Part shown: piece by piece, positions 19,399 through 28,997 of the stretch
Numbering within the stretch: the first letter of the stretch is position 1
Layout of the letters: each line of letters starts with the position of its first letter
NCBI GenBank assembly: GCA_964058805.1
Contig: CAXKVV010001571.1
Span: 1-28,997 of the forward strand
Direction: 5' to 3'
Origin: Schoenoplectus triqueter
Lineage: Eukaryota > Streptophyta > Magnoliopsida > Poales > Cyperaceae
DNA: 28,997 nucleotides
Program-made: the position numbers and the translations under genes
The notes under the pieces: generated by a model
Told to the model about the DNA's origin: nothing
The model's input: the letters and a program-made list of their open reading frames with translations, nothing else
Databases searched by the model: none

Positions 19399-19407
19399 GT
19401 ATATTAT

Positions 19408-19789
19408 AAAGGGAAGGCAATGGATTATTTTGATAATGCCGATAATGGATTTTTAGATAAATATAAAAAAGTCTTAAAAATAAAAAAAATTTATAGATAT
19501 ATATTTTTTTTACTTATATACTAATATACCAGTAGTGTTTCAAATTTCATATAATTTCATTATTATTTGATAGTTCATCAAGGATCACTATAATTTTATA
19601 TAATTTATAACAGTTTCAATTTAATGATCTTTGATGGACTAACAAATGATAATAAAATTATATGAAATTTGAAACACCATCAATAAATAAATAAAAGAAT
19701 ATATCTATAAATATTTTTTATTTTAAAGATTTTTATATTTATCTAAAAGTTAATTGTCAAAATTGACAAAATAACTCATTGTAAAGTAA
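19408..19789. mobile_element. MITE family A, copy 3 (about 382 bp)
   Basis: GTATATTAT flanks it exactly at 19399-19407 and 19790-19798; identity extends to 11 bp (AGTATATTATA). The inverted termini share CAATG..TTATTTTG and TTTTAGATAAATATAAAAA. A second internal fold-back pairs TTTCAAATTTCATATAATTT (about 19538) with the reverse complement near 19660. On the minus strand it carries AGTCCATCAAAGATCATTAA and TTAAATTGAAACTGTTATAA, the same core as copies 1 and 2. It is the best-preserved insertion of the three. Confidence 0.75.
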
Positions 19790-19799
19790 GTATATTATA

Positions 19800-20172
19800 T
19801 TATTATTTGATATATAATTGACTAAATAATTCAAAATATATACAATAACTGTATATCAAACTAGTACTAACCGAGTCATTGAAAAAACATTGAGCTCAAG
19901 CCCAAACTTAGCTAACAGAAAAATCTAATCGAGCGAATCATGCTCGAGCTAGAATTGAGCTGATCTTGAGCTAGCTGAGCCCGATTTCTTCTCACGCCTA
20001 CTTGTATACTAGAACTGTAGAACATCACAATGACATGAAGAAAAGGAAAATCACACGTCTACCCTCTTACTTTTATTTATATATTATCGGTCCTCACACA
20101 TTCACAAAAATTACATAATTAAACTCTAACACTCCTTAATTTCCAACCCTTGCACAAATTAAATTCACATAA
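19800..20172. other. 3' flank of the DUF641 gene
   Basis: Downstream of the minus-strand stop at 20173. The part next to the stop should be the 3' UTR. The DNA around 19880-19980 is less AT-rich (repeated GAGC and CTCGAGC words), but no coding frame or paired terminus was recognised. Confidence 0.45.
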
Positions 20173-22555
20173 CTACTTTCCATCTCTCTTATGAGAATTA
20201 TGTACAGCAATACTTCTGCTCTTTCCATCTGGCCCTTTAGGAGCACACAAAACCTTGCACTTGATCATACAAGAATTGGACGTGTACACATGAAATCCTG
20301 GAACAACCAATAATTTAACAGAAACTGATTGTGTAAATTTGGTTTCATCTGCTGAAATGTCCTCCATGAACCGTGCGTCAAAATTTGTGCCCTGATCGAC
20401 ACGCAAAATGGGCACAGGTGGGTGAACTGACCGTGCCAGGAGCCTTACAGCCCATGTCGACTTGGCAGCAGCGAAGAATGTGCGAAGGATGTGCTCTGGC
20501 CATACGTGTGGAGCCCACCCAAGTGAACCCACCACCTCACTCATCTGTCTATCACAAAACCGGCTTAGCCTATCACTGTAGTGACGTGTCCCTTTGCTGA
20601 GGACCTGGAGTTGAAATCAAAGAAAGGTGACCTCAAATTCAACCGCATAATTTTCATATGGATCCTAAAGCTAAAGGTATGTCAAAATGTTCAGTTCTGA
20701 ATTGAAATATATATATATATATATATATATGTTGAAAATGGTCTTTGATTGAGCTAGAATTTTGAAATTTTATTGGCAAAAGTTAACTAGTGATGCCTAT
20801 TTTAAGCAGCTACAGGATGAACTGATATACCCATTCCAGCTGTTATTAACACTTATTCAATTATGGAAGAAGTCAGAGCAAAAATAAATAAATAAATAAC
20901 GATTCCAATACCTGGTCCCAATTAAGCACTTGCACTGACTCGAATTCCGACTGGTTCAACTTACACCGGGCAGATGGGTCGGCGATTTGCAGCTCATCCT
21001 CATCTGTCAATTCAAACCCAGAATAGAAAATCTGGTTCAATAGCGACTCCATGTGGTGGGGAACCAGAACTGAAGGGCTAACAAACGGCCTTACATGACT
21101 GCTGAGTGTACGTGCAAGCATCCTGACAGCTGATCTGGCCGCTGATACCGATCGAAGAAATCTCTCGGTTGATAATGAACCAACAATGCTTGGCACATCA
21201 TTTTGGGATGCCAGCTCTCGGCGAAGATCTAGAGTTAACACATATTATTACCAGTACTCAGACATCTTTAATTAGAGTATTTGTCAAAATTAAAAGAAAA
21301 AGAAAATTGTGAAATTCAAAACAGATTAATGAGGAAGATTCACATATGACCAAGAAATTTTTGTATGTAATCATTGATAACGTATCTAATTAACACAATC
21401 ATGTTGCATATATAAAAATACAATGAAGGAACTGATTCAGACAAAAAAATGTTATTGGCCTCATCTGGTTTTTCAAATTTTCGATTTACAAAGCAGCAAT
21501 TGTATAGTAATAATCATAACTATAACAAAATAATAATACTAATAATAATGATGATAATAACAACAACAACAACAGTAATAATAATCGTGATGATGATGAT
21601 GTGTGGTCAAATTCATAATTATCAACAATGTCTTTTGTAATGTGTTGTTGAGTCTTTTTATTAGAAAAGAATTTTCCTTCGGTTATTGAAAAAGCACCTG
21701 AGATCATTTGTCTGAGGTGGGCAGCTTCAACCACCGCTTCATCACGCTTCCGTGCTGTTGCCAAAAGCTTCTTAGAGAGCTCAGTGGCAACAAGTCGCCA
21801 TTCATCACTGGCATCAGAGGTTGAATGACGACGACTCTGACGATCAGTGCTCTTTTCTAATGGCACAACTGATGGACGGCAGTCAACACATGAAACAGAA
21901 CGGCTGTTCAACTTTTGTTTTCTTTCAGAAACTAGTGGCGGTTGAAATGGCTCCGCATACTTGTGGGGCCCAGCAGCCAAAACCTCTTTTGTAGTAGCTA
22001 TGGTGGTTCTACCTGGGGTCATTCTTTGTGGAGGCTTCTTATCTTTAATCTCTTCTGTTAGTTCTTCATCTCTGCGTCTCTATAATACAAAGGAGATATT
22101 TGAATTTAAATATATTGAGCTGCAACTAATAAAAGAACATATAATAATTTCAATCAATTTATTTTATATTAATGCATGGTTTTATACTTCATAGATGTTG
22201 TGTACGGGTAAGGGGACATATAATTGTACCATACCAGTATTAGTATAAAACAGGATTTTCATTTGTCTTCCTAAATACAGTATCATTGAGGTACGCACAC
22301 GGCCATGGCATAGTACTGATTCAATTATACAGATAGGTAGCTACTATTAAAATATATTTTTTCTGTATTTGTTACAGAATAATCATTCTTTTATCGTGCC
22401 CTGATATCCATGATGGAAATTCCAAATCTAGAAACTATGAAGAATAAGAAACCGAAAAAAGGAATGAAAATAACGGAAATTTTTGATTTCCATACATGAG
22501 TAGAAAGAGAATCGCGAAGGTAATCAGAGAAGGGAGAAGAAGATCTAGAGGCCAT
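20173..22555 (-). CDS. DUF641 protein (IRK-interacting/GIL1 family)
   Basis: Four minus-strand exons join in frame: 22555-22496, 22079-21698, 21228-20912, 20604-20173, with GT..AG introns, giving 396 residues. The ATG sits in a good context (GCCATGGCC), and an in-frame stop lies upstream. The N-terminal ~110 residues are polar and variable. SDEWRLVATELSKKLLATAR with KRDEAVVEAAHLRQM (about 111-145) is the helical DUF641 core. The C-terminal part has WPEHILRTFFAAAKSTWAVR (288-307), HPPVPILRVDQG (314-325) and FDARFMED (328-335), then LLVVPGFHVY and CKVLC, all in family order. Relatives include Arabidopsis IRKI, which binds the receptor kinase IRK, and GIL1, needed for light-dependent loss of gravitropism. 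They are probably cytosolic scaffold proteins with no known enzyme activity. It lacks signal and membrane segments. Which subgroup it belongs to is not settled. Confidence 0.9.
20707..20730. repeat. (AT)12 microsatellite in intron 3 of DUF641
   Basis: An uninterrupted AT run inside the 307-bp third intron (20605-20911) of the DUF641 gene. Likely length-polymorphic. Confidence 0.9.
21495..21605. repeat. Trinucleotide-rich tract in intron 2 of DUF641
   Basis: AAT, GAT and AAC units, including ACAACAACAACAAC and GATGATGATGATG, inside intron 2 (21229-21697) of the DUF641 gene. The leucine-rich minus-strand translation here follows the exon 2 donor and is intronic. Confidence 0.8.
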
Positions 22556-22800
22556 GGCAGGCTGCCTCTCTACGCACGAAACCTCTGACAGTAAGTGAAA
22601 CCTCTAATAGCTAATTCAAACAAAACTAAACAACGAATCCAATCAGGGGATGCACTGATTGGCCAAGAAGTCTGTTATCTTTGAGTAATCCTTGACAGTA
22701 ACAATTTCAGTAGCACTATCTTTGAAGAAAACATCTTCGGTTTCTCTTTCCAGAGCTTCCCCTGAAATTTGGCAGTGGCTCTCTCTCTCTCTCTCTCTCT
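22556..22800 (-). promoter_or_regulatory. 5' leader region of the DUF641 gene, with (GA)11
   Basis: Just upstream of the DUF641 ATG on the minus strand. It ends in a (GA)11 tract (22779-22800), a common feature of plant leaders and promoters. A 19-codon upstream frame starting ATGTTTTCTTC (22731) could act as an upstream open reading frame. The alternative frame over the same DNA looks coding and is reported separately. No clear TATA box was found. Confidence 0.4.
22643..22780 (-). other. Coding-like open frame, possible exon, unassigned
   Basis: On the minus strand this frame runs from the GA tract to TGA at 22645-22643. After a possible acceptor (AATTTCAG, exon from 22761) it reads EALERETEDVFFKDS, then ATEIVTVKDYSKITDFLANQ and CIP. 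The balanced, acidic, non-repetitive composition is unlike random translation of this AT-rich DNA. There is no in-frame ATG, so it would have to be a terminal exon of an upstream transcript, an alternative first part of the DUF641 transcript, or a relic. I do not recognise the family. Confidence 0.35.
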
Positions 22801-23240
22801 TCTATAACCTGGCGAATCTTTGGTTCATGAATCTGCTAGTAATTCCAATTTTTTAACAATATCTGGGCATATCATTATCACCATTTTAATTTATTGAAAG
22901 CAAAAGCAATAACACATTGGCGGTCCATAATTACAAGGAGCGTAGTCAATAAGGGAAGTAGCCATTGTAGCGTGATTGCGTGAACATGAAAGCGCAGCGC
23001 ATTGATGCTGGTAGTTGATTTTTGGTGAGCTGTGATAAATAGACACAAGGGAGTTGTGAATTTCTATATCCTCTCCGTGTTTGTACAACAGCAGCGTCCT
23101 GCTCCATGCTCTCATGCATGAATTTTTTCACAAATAACCGGGTTCATGAACTTATTTACACTAATAACTAAACAGAGAAGATGTTATACAAGATGACTGA
23201 TGACTAAGAGACGAGTTATTCATACAGATGATTAAGAAAA
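22801..23240. other. Intergenic, no gene established
   Basis: A GC-richer patch at about 22910-23125 has two overlapping minus-strand frames of 74 and 61 residues with no recognisable motif. It may be promoter or untranslated exon of the DUF641 gene. No RNA gene was seen. Confidence 0.4.
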
Positions 23241-23830
23241 GGGTGTAACTTCAATTTGTCCCCATCAAACTATATTTTACCTGTCCAACTGTCCAACAGT
23301 CGACTATGTCAAATCAAGATTAAATAACGCAATCTAAATTTACATCCTTAAGTTTGAATTTTGAAGAGTGTAACTTCGATTTACGCTCTTGAAATAAGTT
23401 AGACGTAATTTTATGTTATGCATATAAATTTTTAAATTATGTCCGTTTAAAAATTAAAATTTCATTTCATCTGCACAAATGCACAAATTTTTCATTATAT
23501 ATAGAAATTGTTAAAACTATATTTAAAATTTTTAATTATTGAAATAGTTTTGTTGATTACTGTTCAGAAATTATTAAAATCATAATTAAAATTTTAAATA
23601 CTCAAATTATTTTTCAATAACCTGCTCATCACGTATTTGTGTGTAATGAGTAACAACGAAGAATTACTAAATCTATGCAGATCAAATAAAATTTGATCTT
23701 CAAACAAATATAACATTTAATTTAAACTAAAAGATGTAAATTGAGGTTGTGCTCTTTAATCTAGGTTTGACACATTCAGTTGTTGGACAAAAAAAAATAA
23801 TTTAAGGGTGTAAATTGAAGTTATGTCATT
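23241..23830. mobile_element. Fold-back element with about 115-bp arms
   Basis: The left arm (23241-23364) and the reverse complement of the right arm (23719-23830) share, in order, TAACTTCAATTT, TGTCCAAC, TATGTCAAA or TGTGTCAAA, AGATTAAA, and AATTTACATC with AGTTT. The centre is AT-rich and non-coding. A target duplication was not found. This is a non-autonomous DNA element, superfamily unknown. Confidence 0.65.
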
Positions 23831-23839
23831 AATTTCCTT

Positions 23840-24620
23840 GTTCATCTGTGCAAAATAACTTATTTTTTTTACCTTTTATATCATTGGCATTAATAAGTTT
23901 ATCGGTTCGACCATTTGTGAAAATTTTCCTCCCTCATGCATGCACGGAGATAACACAGAAAAAGTCAAATTTAAGAGTTATAATACGAGGGCTGTAAAAC
24001 AGTTATAGTGCGGATACAGTGGAGATATTACATGGGAAAGGTCTCGCTTGATCTCTGCTTGGAAATTTCTTGTTTACCTCCCGCCAAAGATAAAGATGTA
24101 TAAGAAGTTTAAAGATGTATATTAATTAATAATTTGTATATTCAATGTCTAAATAGTCATTCAGTTCGATATAATTCTTATGTACGAATTTATTTGTAAT
24201 CTTGTGTACTTAATTTCATTTTTTTTTTAGAAATTTGTTATTATTTGTTAGATGGTTATAAAATCACTTTTTAGATAATTCATAATGATAAATCTGTTGA
24301 TTTCTAATTATTAAGAAAAATAGTACAAATATTCTAAAAATATATAAAATTGATGTATAATTAAATTTTGTATAGTAAATATTTATAAGTATACCATTAT
24401 ATAAATAAAATTAATATATATAGGGATGAAAAAAAATTAACATAAAATCACTACTAGAATCTATTGCATCAGCATACGTATAAATTTTAGTAGCATGAAT
24501 ATAAAAGTAATTGACGTGTGTACTACAATATGTACATTAATGAATTTCATTTTGAACTATAATTGTGTGTGTATTACATGACACAACTATAATTGAAGTA
24601 CATATGCTAATCATTTTCAT
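23840..24620. other. Intergenic, no gene seen
   Basis: AT-rich DNA with no usable frame or paired termini. CATGCATGCA at about 23936 is a palindromic RY-type word, seen alone and without regulatory meaning here. Confidence 0.5.
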
Positions 24621-24632
24621 ACTTAACCTCAG

Positions 24633-24982
24633 TAGCGGAGCTTCTTATTGCTCATTTGGGTCATGGCCCTCCCTTAAAAAAATTTGAAAATATATAATAA
24701 TATATAATGAGTTGTTTGCTTTTAGGTTTAATTTTAGTTTGGGTCTTTAGATGTCCCCCTCTCTTCTCAAAAATTTACTCCCCTGAAGACATAAAGCCCC
24801 TTTTGATTATATATATTAATTCTTTTGATTATATATATTAATTTACAAGGCTCTCAAAAATTCATAAATTGAACTTTAACATTATTATATATGTTATTTT
24901 AATAATATTTTTTGTTCATATAATAATTATCTGTAATATGATGGCCCCTCTCCGTATCGGCCGGAGCTCCCTACTCACACCA
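24633..24982. repeat. Degenerate interspersed repeat with GGAGCT ends
   Basis: The left edge AGTAGCGGAGCTTCTT and the right edge read inward GAGTAGGGAGCTCC are similar, and ATGGCCC (24665) is mirrored by GGGGCCATCA (24940, other strand). The segment is rich in CCCCTC and CCCTCCC words otherwise rare in the window. It probably represents a decayed mobile element of unknown type. Inside is an exact tandem repeat of TTTTGATTATATATATTAAT at 24801 and 24823. Confidence 0.45.
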
Positions 24983-25278
24983 AATTCAATGGATTTTGTT
25001 AACACTTATTTTATCCGTAGCTACCATAATATATAAACGGTTTCATCAACCAGCCAACAGATGTAGCAAGGCTGGATGCGGAATTTGATAGCGACAGGAT
25101 TTAATTCCAACTTTACTGGTGATGAATTTGATAGCGACAGTATTTTGAATTTGTTTGAAGAAGGATGTTTGTCGTGTCGTCTTCTAGCAATAGATGAGCT
25201 GCTGTAATTGAAGACTAGGAGTTATTGCTTCTTTACTGATCGATTAGAACACTTATATATTTTCTTCTTGTTCATAAC
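24983..25278. other. Intergenic with a 17-bp direct repeat
   Basis: GAATTTGATAGCGACAG occurs at about 25080 and about 25125. Around the second copy a short plus-strand frame reads GDEFDSDSILNLFEEGC; around the first, ARLDAEFDSDRI. It may be a relic of a duplicated coding stretch, but nothing is recognisable. Confidence 0.4.
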
Positions 25279-25409
25279 TAATGACAGTGATAACTTTTTA
25301 AATTTTATAATTATTTAAAAAAATATTCAAATTTCAAACCCACAACTTCTCATAAAAAGAATATTGTCATTAGACTAAAGGCTGATCCTATATATAATGA
25401 TAGTGATAA
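25279..25409 (-). mobile_element. SINE-like insertion 2 with 15-bp target duplication
   Basis: TAATGACAGTGATAA (25279-25293) and TAATGATAGTGATAA (25395-25409) flank a 101-bp insert with one mismatch. Read on the minus strand the insert holds TTAGTCTAATGAC (A-box-like), then about 35 bp later GGGTTTGAAATT (B-box-like, with a C to T change), and ends in an AT-rich tail. This is the layout of a tRNA-derived SINE, here short and perhaps truncated. Confidence 0.55.
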
Positions 25410-25881
25410 TTAATTAATAAGTTTTCATTATTACGTCATTACATCATTAGATAGATGAAGTATATATTATTATCTTAAGAATAATAATATATCATTAGTT
25501 TGGAGTTATGTCTTAGTGATGTACCCATGTGATACCAATTGAAGGATGTATAGTTTTTATTTGATGAAAAATTGAAGTATATATTGTTATGTCACGAATA
25601 GCTTTTTAATTCGGTATATATAATTAGTTGTTACGGAACTTTGCAGTGCATATTTTGAAAGGAAAATATTAGGAGATATTATCATTGATATCGTAATTGA
25701 TACGTATAGGCCTTTAATATATCTATTAAATAAATATTATTCATATTAACAATTTAATTTATAATTATTATTATTATTTACACAGTATTGCAATTATTTA
25801 ACTTAAATATTATTAATGTACATAATAATAATGTATAAAATAACTTTACATAACAAAATCACTAACATGCATAATATACAA

Positions 25882-25931
<50 letters not shown>

Positions 25932-27501
25932 AAGCTTTTAATAAAGCTTGTATCAATGATGTTGTCAACAACCGTACTCCCTATTTGCAAATAGATAGAC
26001 ACATTTTAGTCGGTCTTTTAATTCGATGACCATTCTAACTGTATAATATTTTTTCGATCACAAACCATAAAAAGCAGCACTACGTACATATCTGAACCTA
26101 ACCTAAAAAGTAAAAAGAGATTTTTTTTAATCTACTCTATCCTCAGATTTATACCTCAATTATTTTATCCTTTAACTTTTCATTTGCAACTGTATTTCTA
26201 TCTCTTAAATTTGTCTCCAAATTGTTTTCTTTTCTAACTTTTTATTTTCAATAATATTTATATTCTTTATAAGTTTTTATATTTTACAATTAGATATAAA
26301 TACCTATATAATTAGGTATGAATATCTTTATAAGTGAATATGAATACTCATATGTATAAGCAGAGGCAAATATAAAAGAGGAGGATAATTATCTCTCTTT
26401 GGATTTTGAAAAATAGTGCTTTTAGATATTGCTTTCGGTAACGATCCCTGCTGAAATTTTCTTTGTCCCTCATGAATTGTTTGATTACTTTTATTAAGAA
26501 AAAGATATTTAAATTTCAAAATATGAAGTTCCATAGAGAAATTTTTTTCCATCAACTTAATTATTTATTATTTTGAGTTCTATTTTGTTCTTATTTTTAA
26601 TATGTAAAAGGATATTATTTTGATAGTTTTTTATTGATTAAGAATGTATACTAAATTATTATTTTTTATTTACTATCCGATTAGTTAATGGGTTTGAATC
26701 TGATAAAAGCCCCATGAACAAAATCCTACATCCTCCCCTGCGTAAAGTATGAACATCATATCAGTATTTTATATTTTTTAAATGAAAGGCTAGACACATA
26801 TGATGTAGGGCGCTCATCATTATTAAGAATGAATTTTAGTCCGCTCGAAATATTCATATCTATTATATACTAAAAATGAAACATGTTCAAACCTATTGAA
26901 TGAATGTTAAAAGATCGAGGAACTTTATAAGAGGACAATTAGCACGCCCAAAGTATTATTAGCAATCATTTATCCAAAGATATTTTTCTTTTGTTTGAAT
27001 GATGGTGGAACATAAACATAAAAAAGAAACATAGCAAAAGGTCCTTTTGTGTCGAAAGAAAAATGTTATTTCATATTTAAATGTATGTAGATTTCCTATT
27101 TTATTATTTTTCTAAATCATATATGATCTGATTCGATTTAATCAGAGTAAAAAAAAAATTGGTCCAACCTGATCTGAATATAAAAAAAATCTAATTTTAA
27201 AAAGTTAATTTCTTAAAGAGCTAATTTTACCTAATATGTAATTGATCTTTCCATATATAAATAAAAATTATAAGGTTTTTAAATATGAATTTTAATATGT
27301 GTGCGATTGACCACTGCATAGCATATATGTGATATACGGGTGCATATGCGATTTAATATATGAATATATATTCTAAAATATTCTTAAAATATTTCAATCG
27401 ATTATTTTTTAACAGATTTTTAATATAAAATAAAAAAAATATATAATAAGATATTAATATAATTTTGAATTTTTGTATGAATATATCACATTTCAGGGAT
27501 T
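25410..27501. other. Long intergenic AT-rich stretch, no gene seen
   Basis: Open frames are short and AT-driven; the 75-residue minus frame at 26328-26555 has no recognisable feature. The one clear repeat is a (TA)18 microsatellite at 25887-25922. No RNA gene or paired transposon ends were identified. Confidence 0.5.
25887..25922. repeat. (TA)18 microsatellite
   Basis: An uninterrupted TA run of about 36 bp followed by TATGTATGTATA. It is the longest perfect dinucleotide repeat in the window. Confidence 0.9.
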
Positions 27502-27697
27502 GTCATGACGGTCTTTTTTCCGTTTGTTATATTTTTTTTGAGAGAGAAAGATCAGAATTTAGTCATAAATTTTATTTTTGTGTCTATAGAGGTTTGAACT
27601 CATAATCTTTTAAAGATCATGTTAATTAGTCACCACTTAAGCTACTAAGTCATTTTTCTGCCTATGATATTACAGTCATGACGGTCTTCTTTTCCGT
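27502..27697 (-). mobile_element. tRNA-derived SINE with 22/23-bp target duplication
   Basis: GTCATGACGGTCTT followed by TTTTCCGT flanks the insert at 27502-27523 and, with one extra C, at 27675-27697. The 151-bp insert (27524-27674) reads on the minus strand: an A box, TAGCTTAAGTGGTG (27644-27631); a B box, GAGTTCAAACCTC (27601-27589); then a unique 3' body ending in CTCAAAAAAAATATAACAA at the downstream duplication. Both boxes match pol III consensus positions. A poly-A-like tail and a long imperfect duplication are the marks of LINE-driven retrotransposition. The nearly intact duplication suggests a fairly recent event. Confidence 0.82.
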
Positions 27698-27699
27698 CT

Positions 27700-27870
27700 C
27701 TATGTGCTGTCTTCGGACTCTAGACATGGTGCATTAAATAAAAAAATTTAAGGAGTTACTCTACAGTCTATGAGTTCTTATAAAAAATATGAAGCTACCT
27801 AGAAGCTTCTACAGTTGTTTAAACAGTCCTAGAGCACTGTATTTTCTACCATAAACATAATTTGTGTTTT
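27700..27870. other. Short intergenic spacer, no gene seen
   Basis: Non-coding DNA between the SINE and the long inverted repeat. GAAGCTACCTAGAAGCTTC at about 27791 is a weak palindrome only. Confidence 0.4.
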
Positions 27871-27871
27871 A

Positions 27872-28545
27872 TTCGCGAATTATTCATTTTTTATCCGTAA
27901 TTCATGAATAATTCATCAATTTAATATATAATGTGTTCTTTCAGTCAAAAAATATTTTATTTATGAATTATTTGTGAAAAATACATTATATATTATTTTA
28001 AATAATATTTTATATTTTTTAATATTTTCAAAATTTTAACATTTTAATATATATTTTATTTATATTATATGAAACAAATAATTTTTTATTTATATCCATA
28101 TTATATCTGAATTATGAATTTTTTATCTCGCCGAATAATTCTCGAGTCCCGAATTTGTTATTATGATTTCTACATTAGATATTATGTGAATCCATCTGCT
28201 ATTGTGTGGCCACATATGTGATCGGGTAAATACATCTAGAACATAGTAATAAATTCAGCATTTGGAAATTATTCGATGAGGTAAAAAAATTACGATTCAA
28301 GTATAATACGGGTATAATTAGGGAATAATTTATTTCATATTATATAAATAAAAATATGTATTATATTAATAAATTTTTTAAAATATATTAAAAATTATAA
28401 AATTTTATTTACAATAATATATAATATATTTTTTTGCTCGATAATTCTTGAATAAAATATTTTTATTATATATTAAATTGATAAATTATTCATAAAATAT
28501 TTAACTATGGATAAAAAATAAATTACTTACGAATAATTCGCACAC
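27872..28545. mobile_element. Long fold-back element, arms about 270-290 bp
   Basis: The left arm (27872-28145) and the reverse complement of the right arm (about 28255-28545) share, in order, GCGAATTATTC, ATTTTTTATCC, TGAATAATT, ATCAATTTAATATATAAT, AAAATATTTTATT, GAATTAT and, near the centre, ATTTTTT..CTC..CGAATAATT. The centre (about 28146-28254) is less AT-rich and non-coding. The arms are diverged but paired over nearly their whole length, so a transcript could fold into a long hairpin. The superfamily is unknown and no target duplication was found. Confidence 0.6.
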
Positions 28546-28997
28546 CTTGTGCAGCGTGTATAACGTGGGAAAAAATGTTACAGAAAATCCGCGAAAGTTA
28601 GTGCTGGATTATGCACAGTAAAATTTACCTGAAAAAAATTTACCAGTGGGAGGATTTAATATGTCACCTGTGGTTACAGTTTTACAGATCTTTAATTGTG
28701 CGATACTATATAGGCTGAACGCACCTACTCTCCTAATTACGTACAGTCAGTGAGGAAGTCAGGAAACATAAAGGACGGATAAACTTTATTATCAATTAAT
28801 TATATTTATAAAATAAAATAAAATACATTCTAATAAAGAAATTGAACTTATATACGTATATATTTTAACTGCGCACTTTAGAGATTAATGCATATAAAAA
28901 TAAATGATATGTATTCATAACATATAATTTTTTACAGCTTACAAGAGTTTTATATGATTCGAAAGCAAGATATATTTTATATGAACGCGTACTAAAT
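28546..28997. other. Intergenic to the window edge, no gene seen
   Basis: AT-rich DNA without a usable open frame or recognisable repeat. A feature continuing beyond the window cannot be excluded. Confidence 0.45.

Noticed and set aside
21486..21697. Leucine-rich tail of the 178-residue DUF641 frame
   Set aside because: It reads past a GT donor at 21697 into trinucleotide-rich intron DNA; the conserved domain continues at 21228 after splicing.
22891..23131. Two overlapping minus-strand frames of 74 and 61 residues
   Set aside because: No motif, signal peptide or family resemblance; the GC-richer DNA may instead be leader or promoter of the DUF641 gene.

Overview
This is a stretch of AT-rich nuclear DNA from a flowering plant. 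The evidence is a set of spliced genes with plant-type GT..AG introns and plant-specific protein families (DUF1442, DUF641, a PAT13/14-type DHHC protein), set among typical plant transposons (hAT, CACTA, Mutator-like MITEs, tRNA-derived SINEs). The species cannot be named from the sequence alone.

Three protein-coding genes are well supported, all on the minus strand. (1) 2454-3047 is an intronless DUF1442 gene (197 aa). (2) 11488-15972 is a seven-exon DHHC protein S-acyltransferase of the PAT13/PAT14 clade. It gives a 321-residue protein with all exon phases consistent, and it includes one GC-AG intron. (3) 20173-22555 is a four-exon DUF641 gene of the IRK-interacting-protein/GIL1 family (396 aa). 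They do not form an operon-like unit; they are independent plant genes separated by repeats.

Layout: 1-2450 is non-coding, with an Ac-like terminal array of AAACGG motifs (about 798-1136), a 118-bp MITE (1161-1278) and an 80-bp tandem duplication (1605-1755). Immediately upstream of the DUF1442 gene lies a 695-bp hAT-like element (3145-3839). 3840-5640 is intergenic with one MITE (4659-4840). 5680-7720 holds a decayed CACTA element: subterminal repeats, a degenerate telomere-like tract and broken TNP2-type coding. 8281-10494 is a clear hAT element with an 8-bp target duplication, TACCCG arrays at both ends, its own TATA box and a broken transposase. 10613-11004, 14356-14730 and 19408-19789 are three copies of one MITE family; the middle copy lies in an intron of the acyltransferase gene. 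16204-17624 is a transposon-like frame filled with about 1.1 kb of AAT/CAT microsatellite that has itself been tandemly duplicated. 22556-28997 is intergenic, with a possible short exon, two fold-back elements and two SINEs with long target duplications.

I found no multi-gene system of a new kind. The most useful observations are the three-copy MITE family, the hAT element that supplies the upstream region of the DUF1442 gene, the GC-AG intron and NPG variant in the acyltransferase gene, the SINE insertions, the long inverted repeat at the right end, and an unassigned coding-like frame at 22643-22780.
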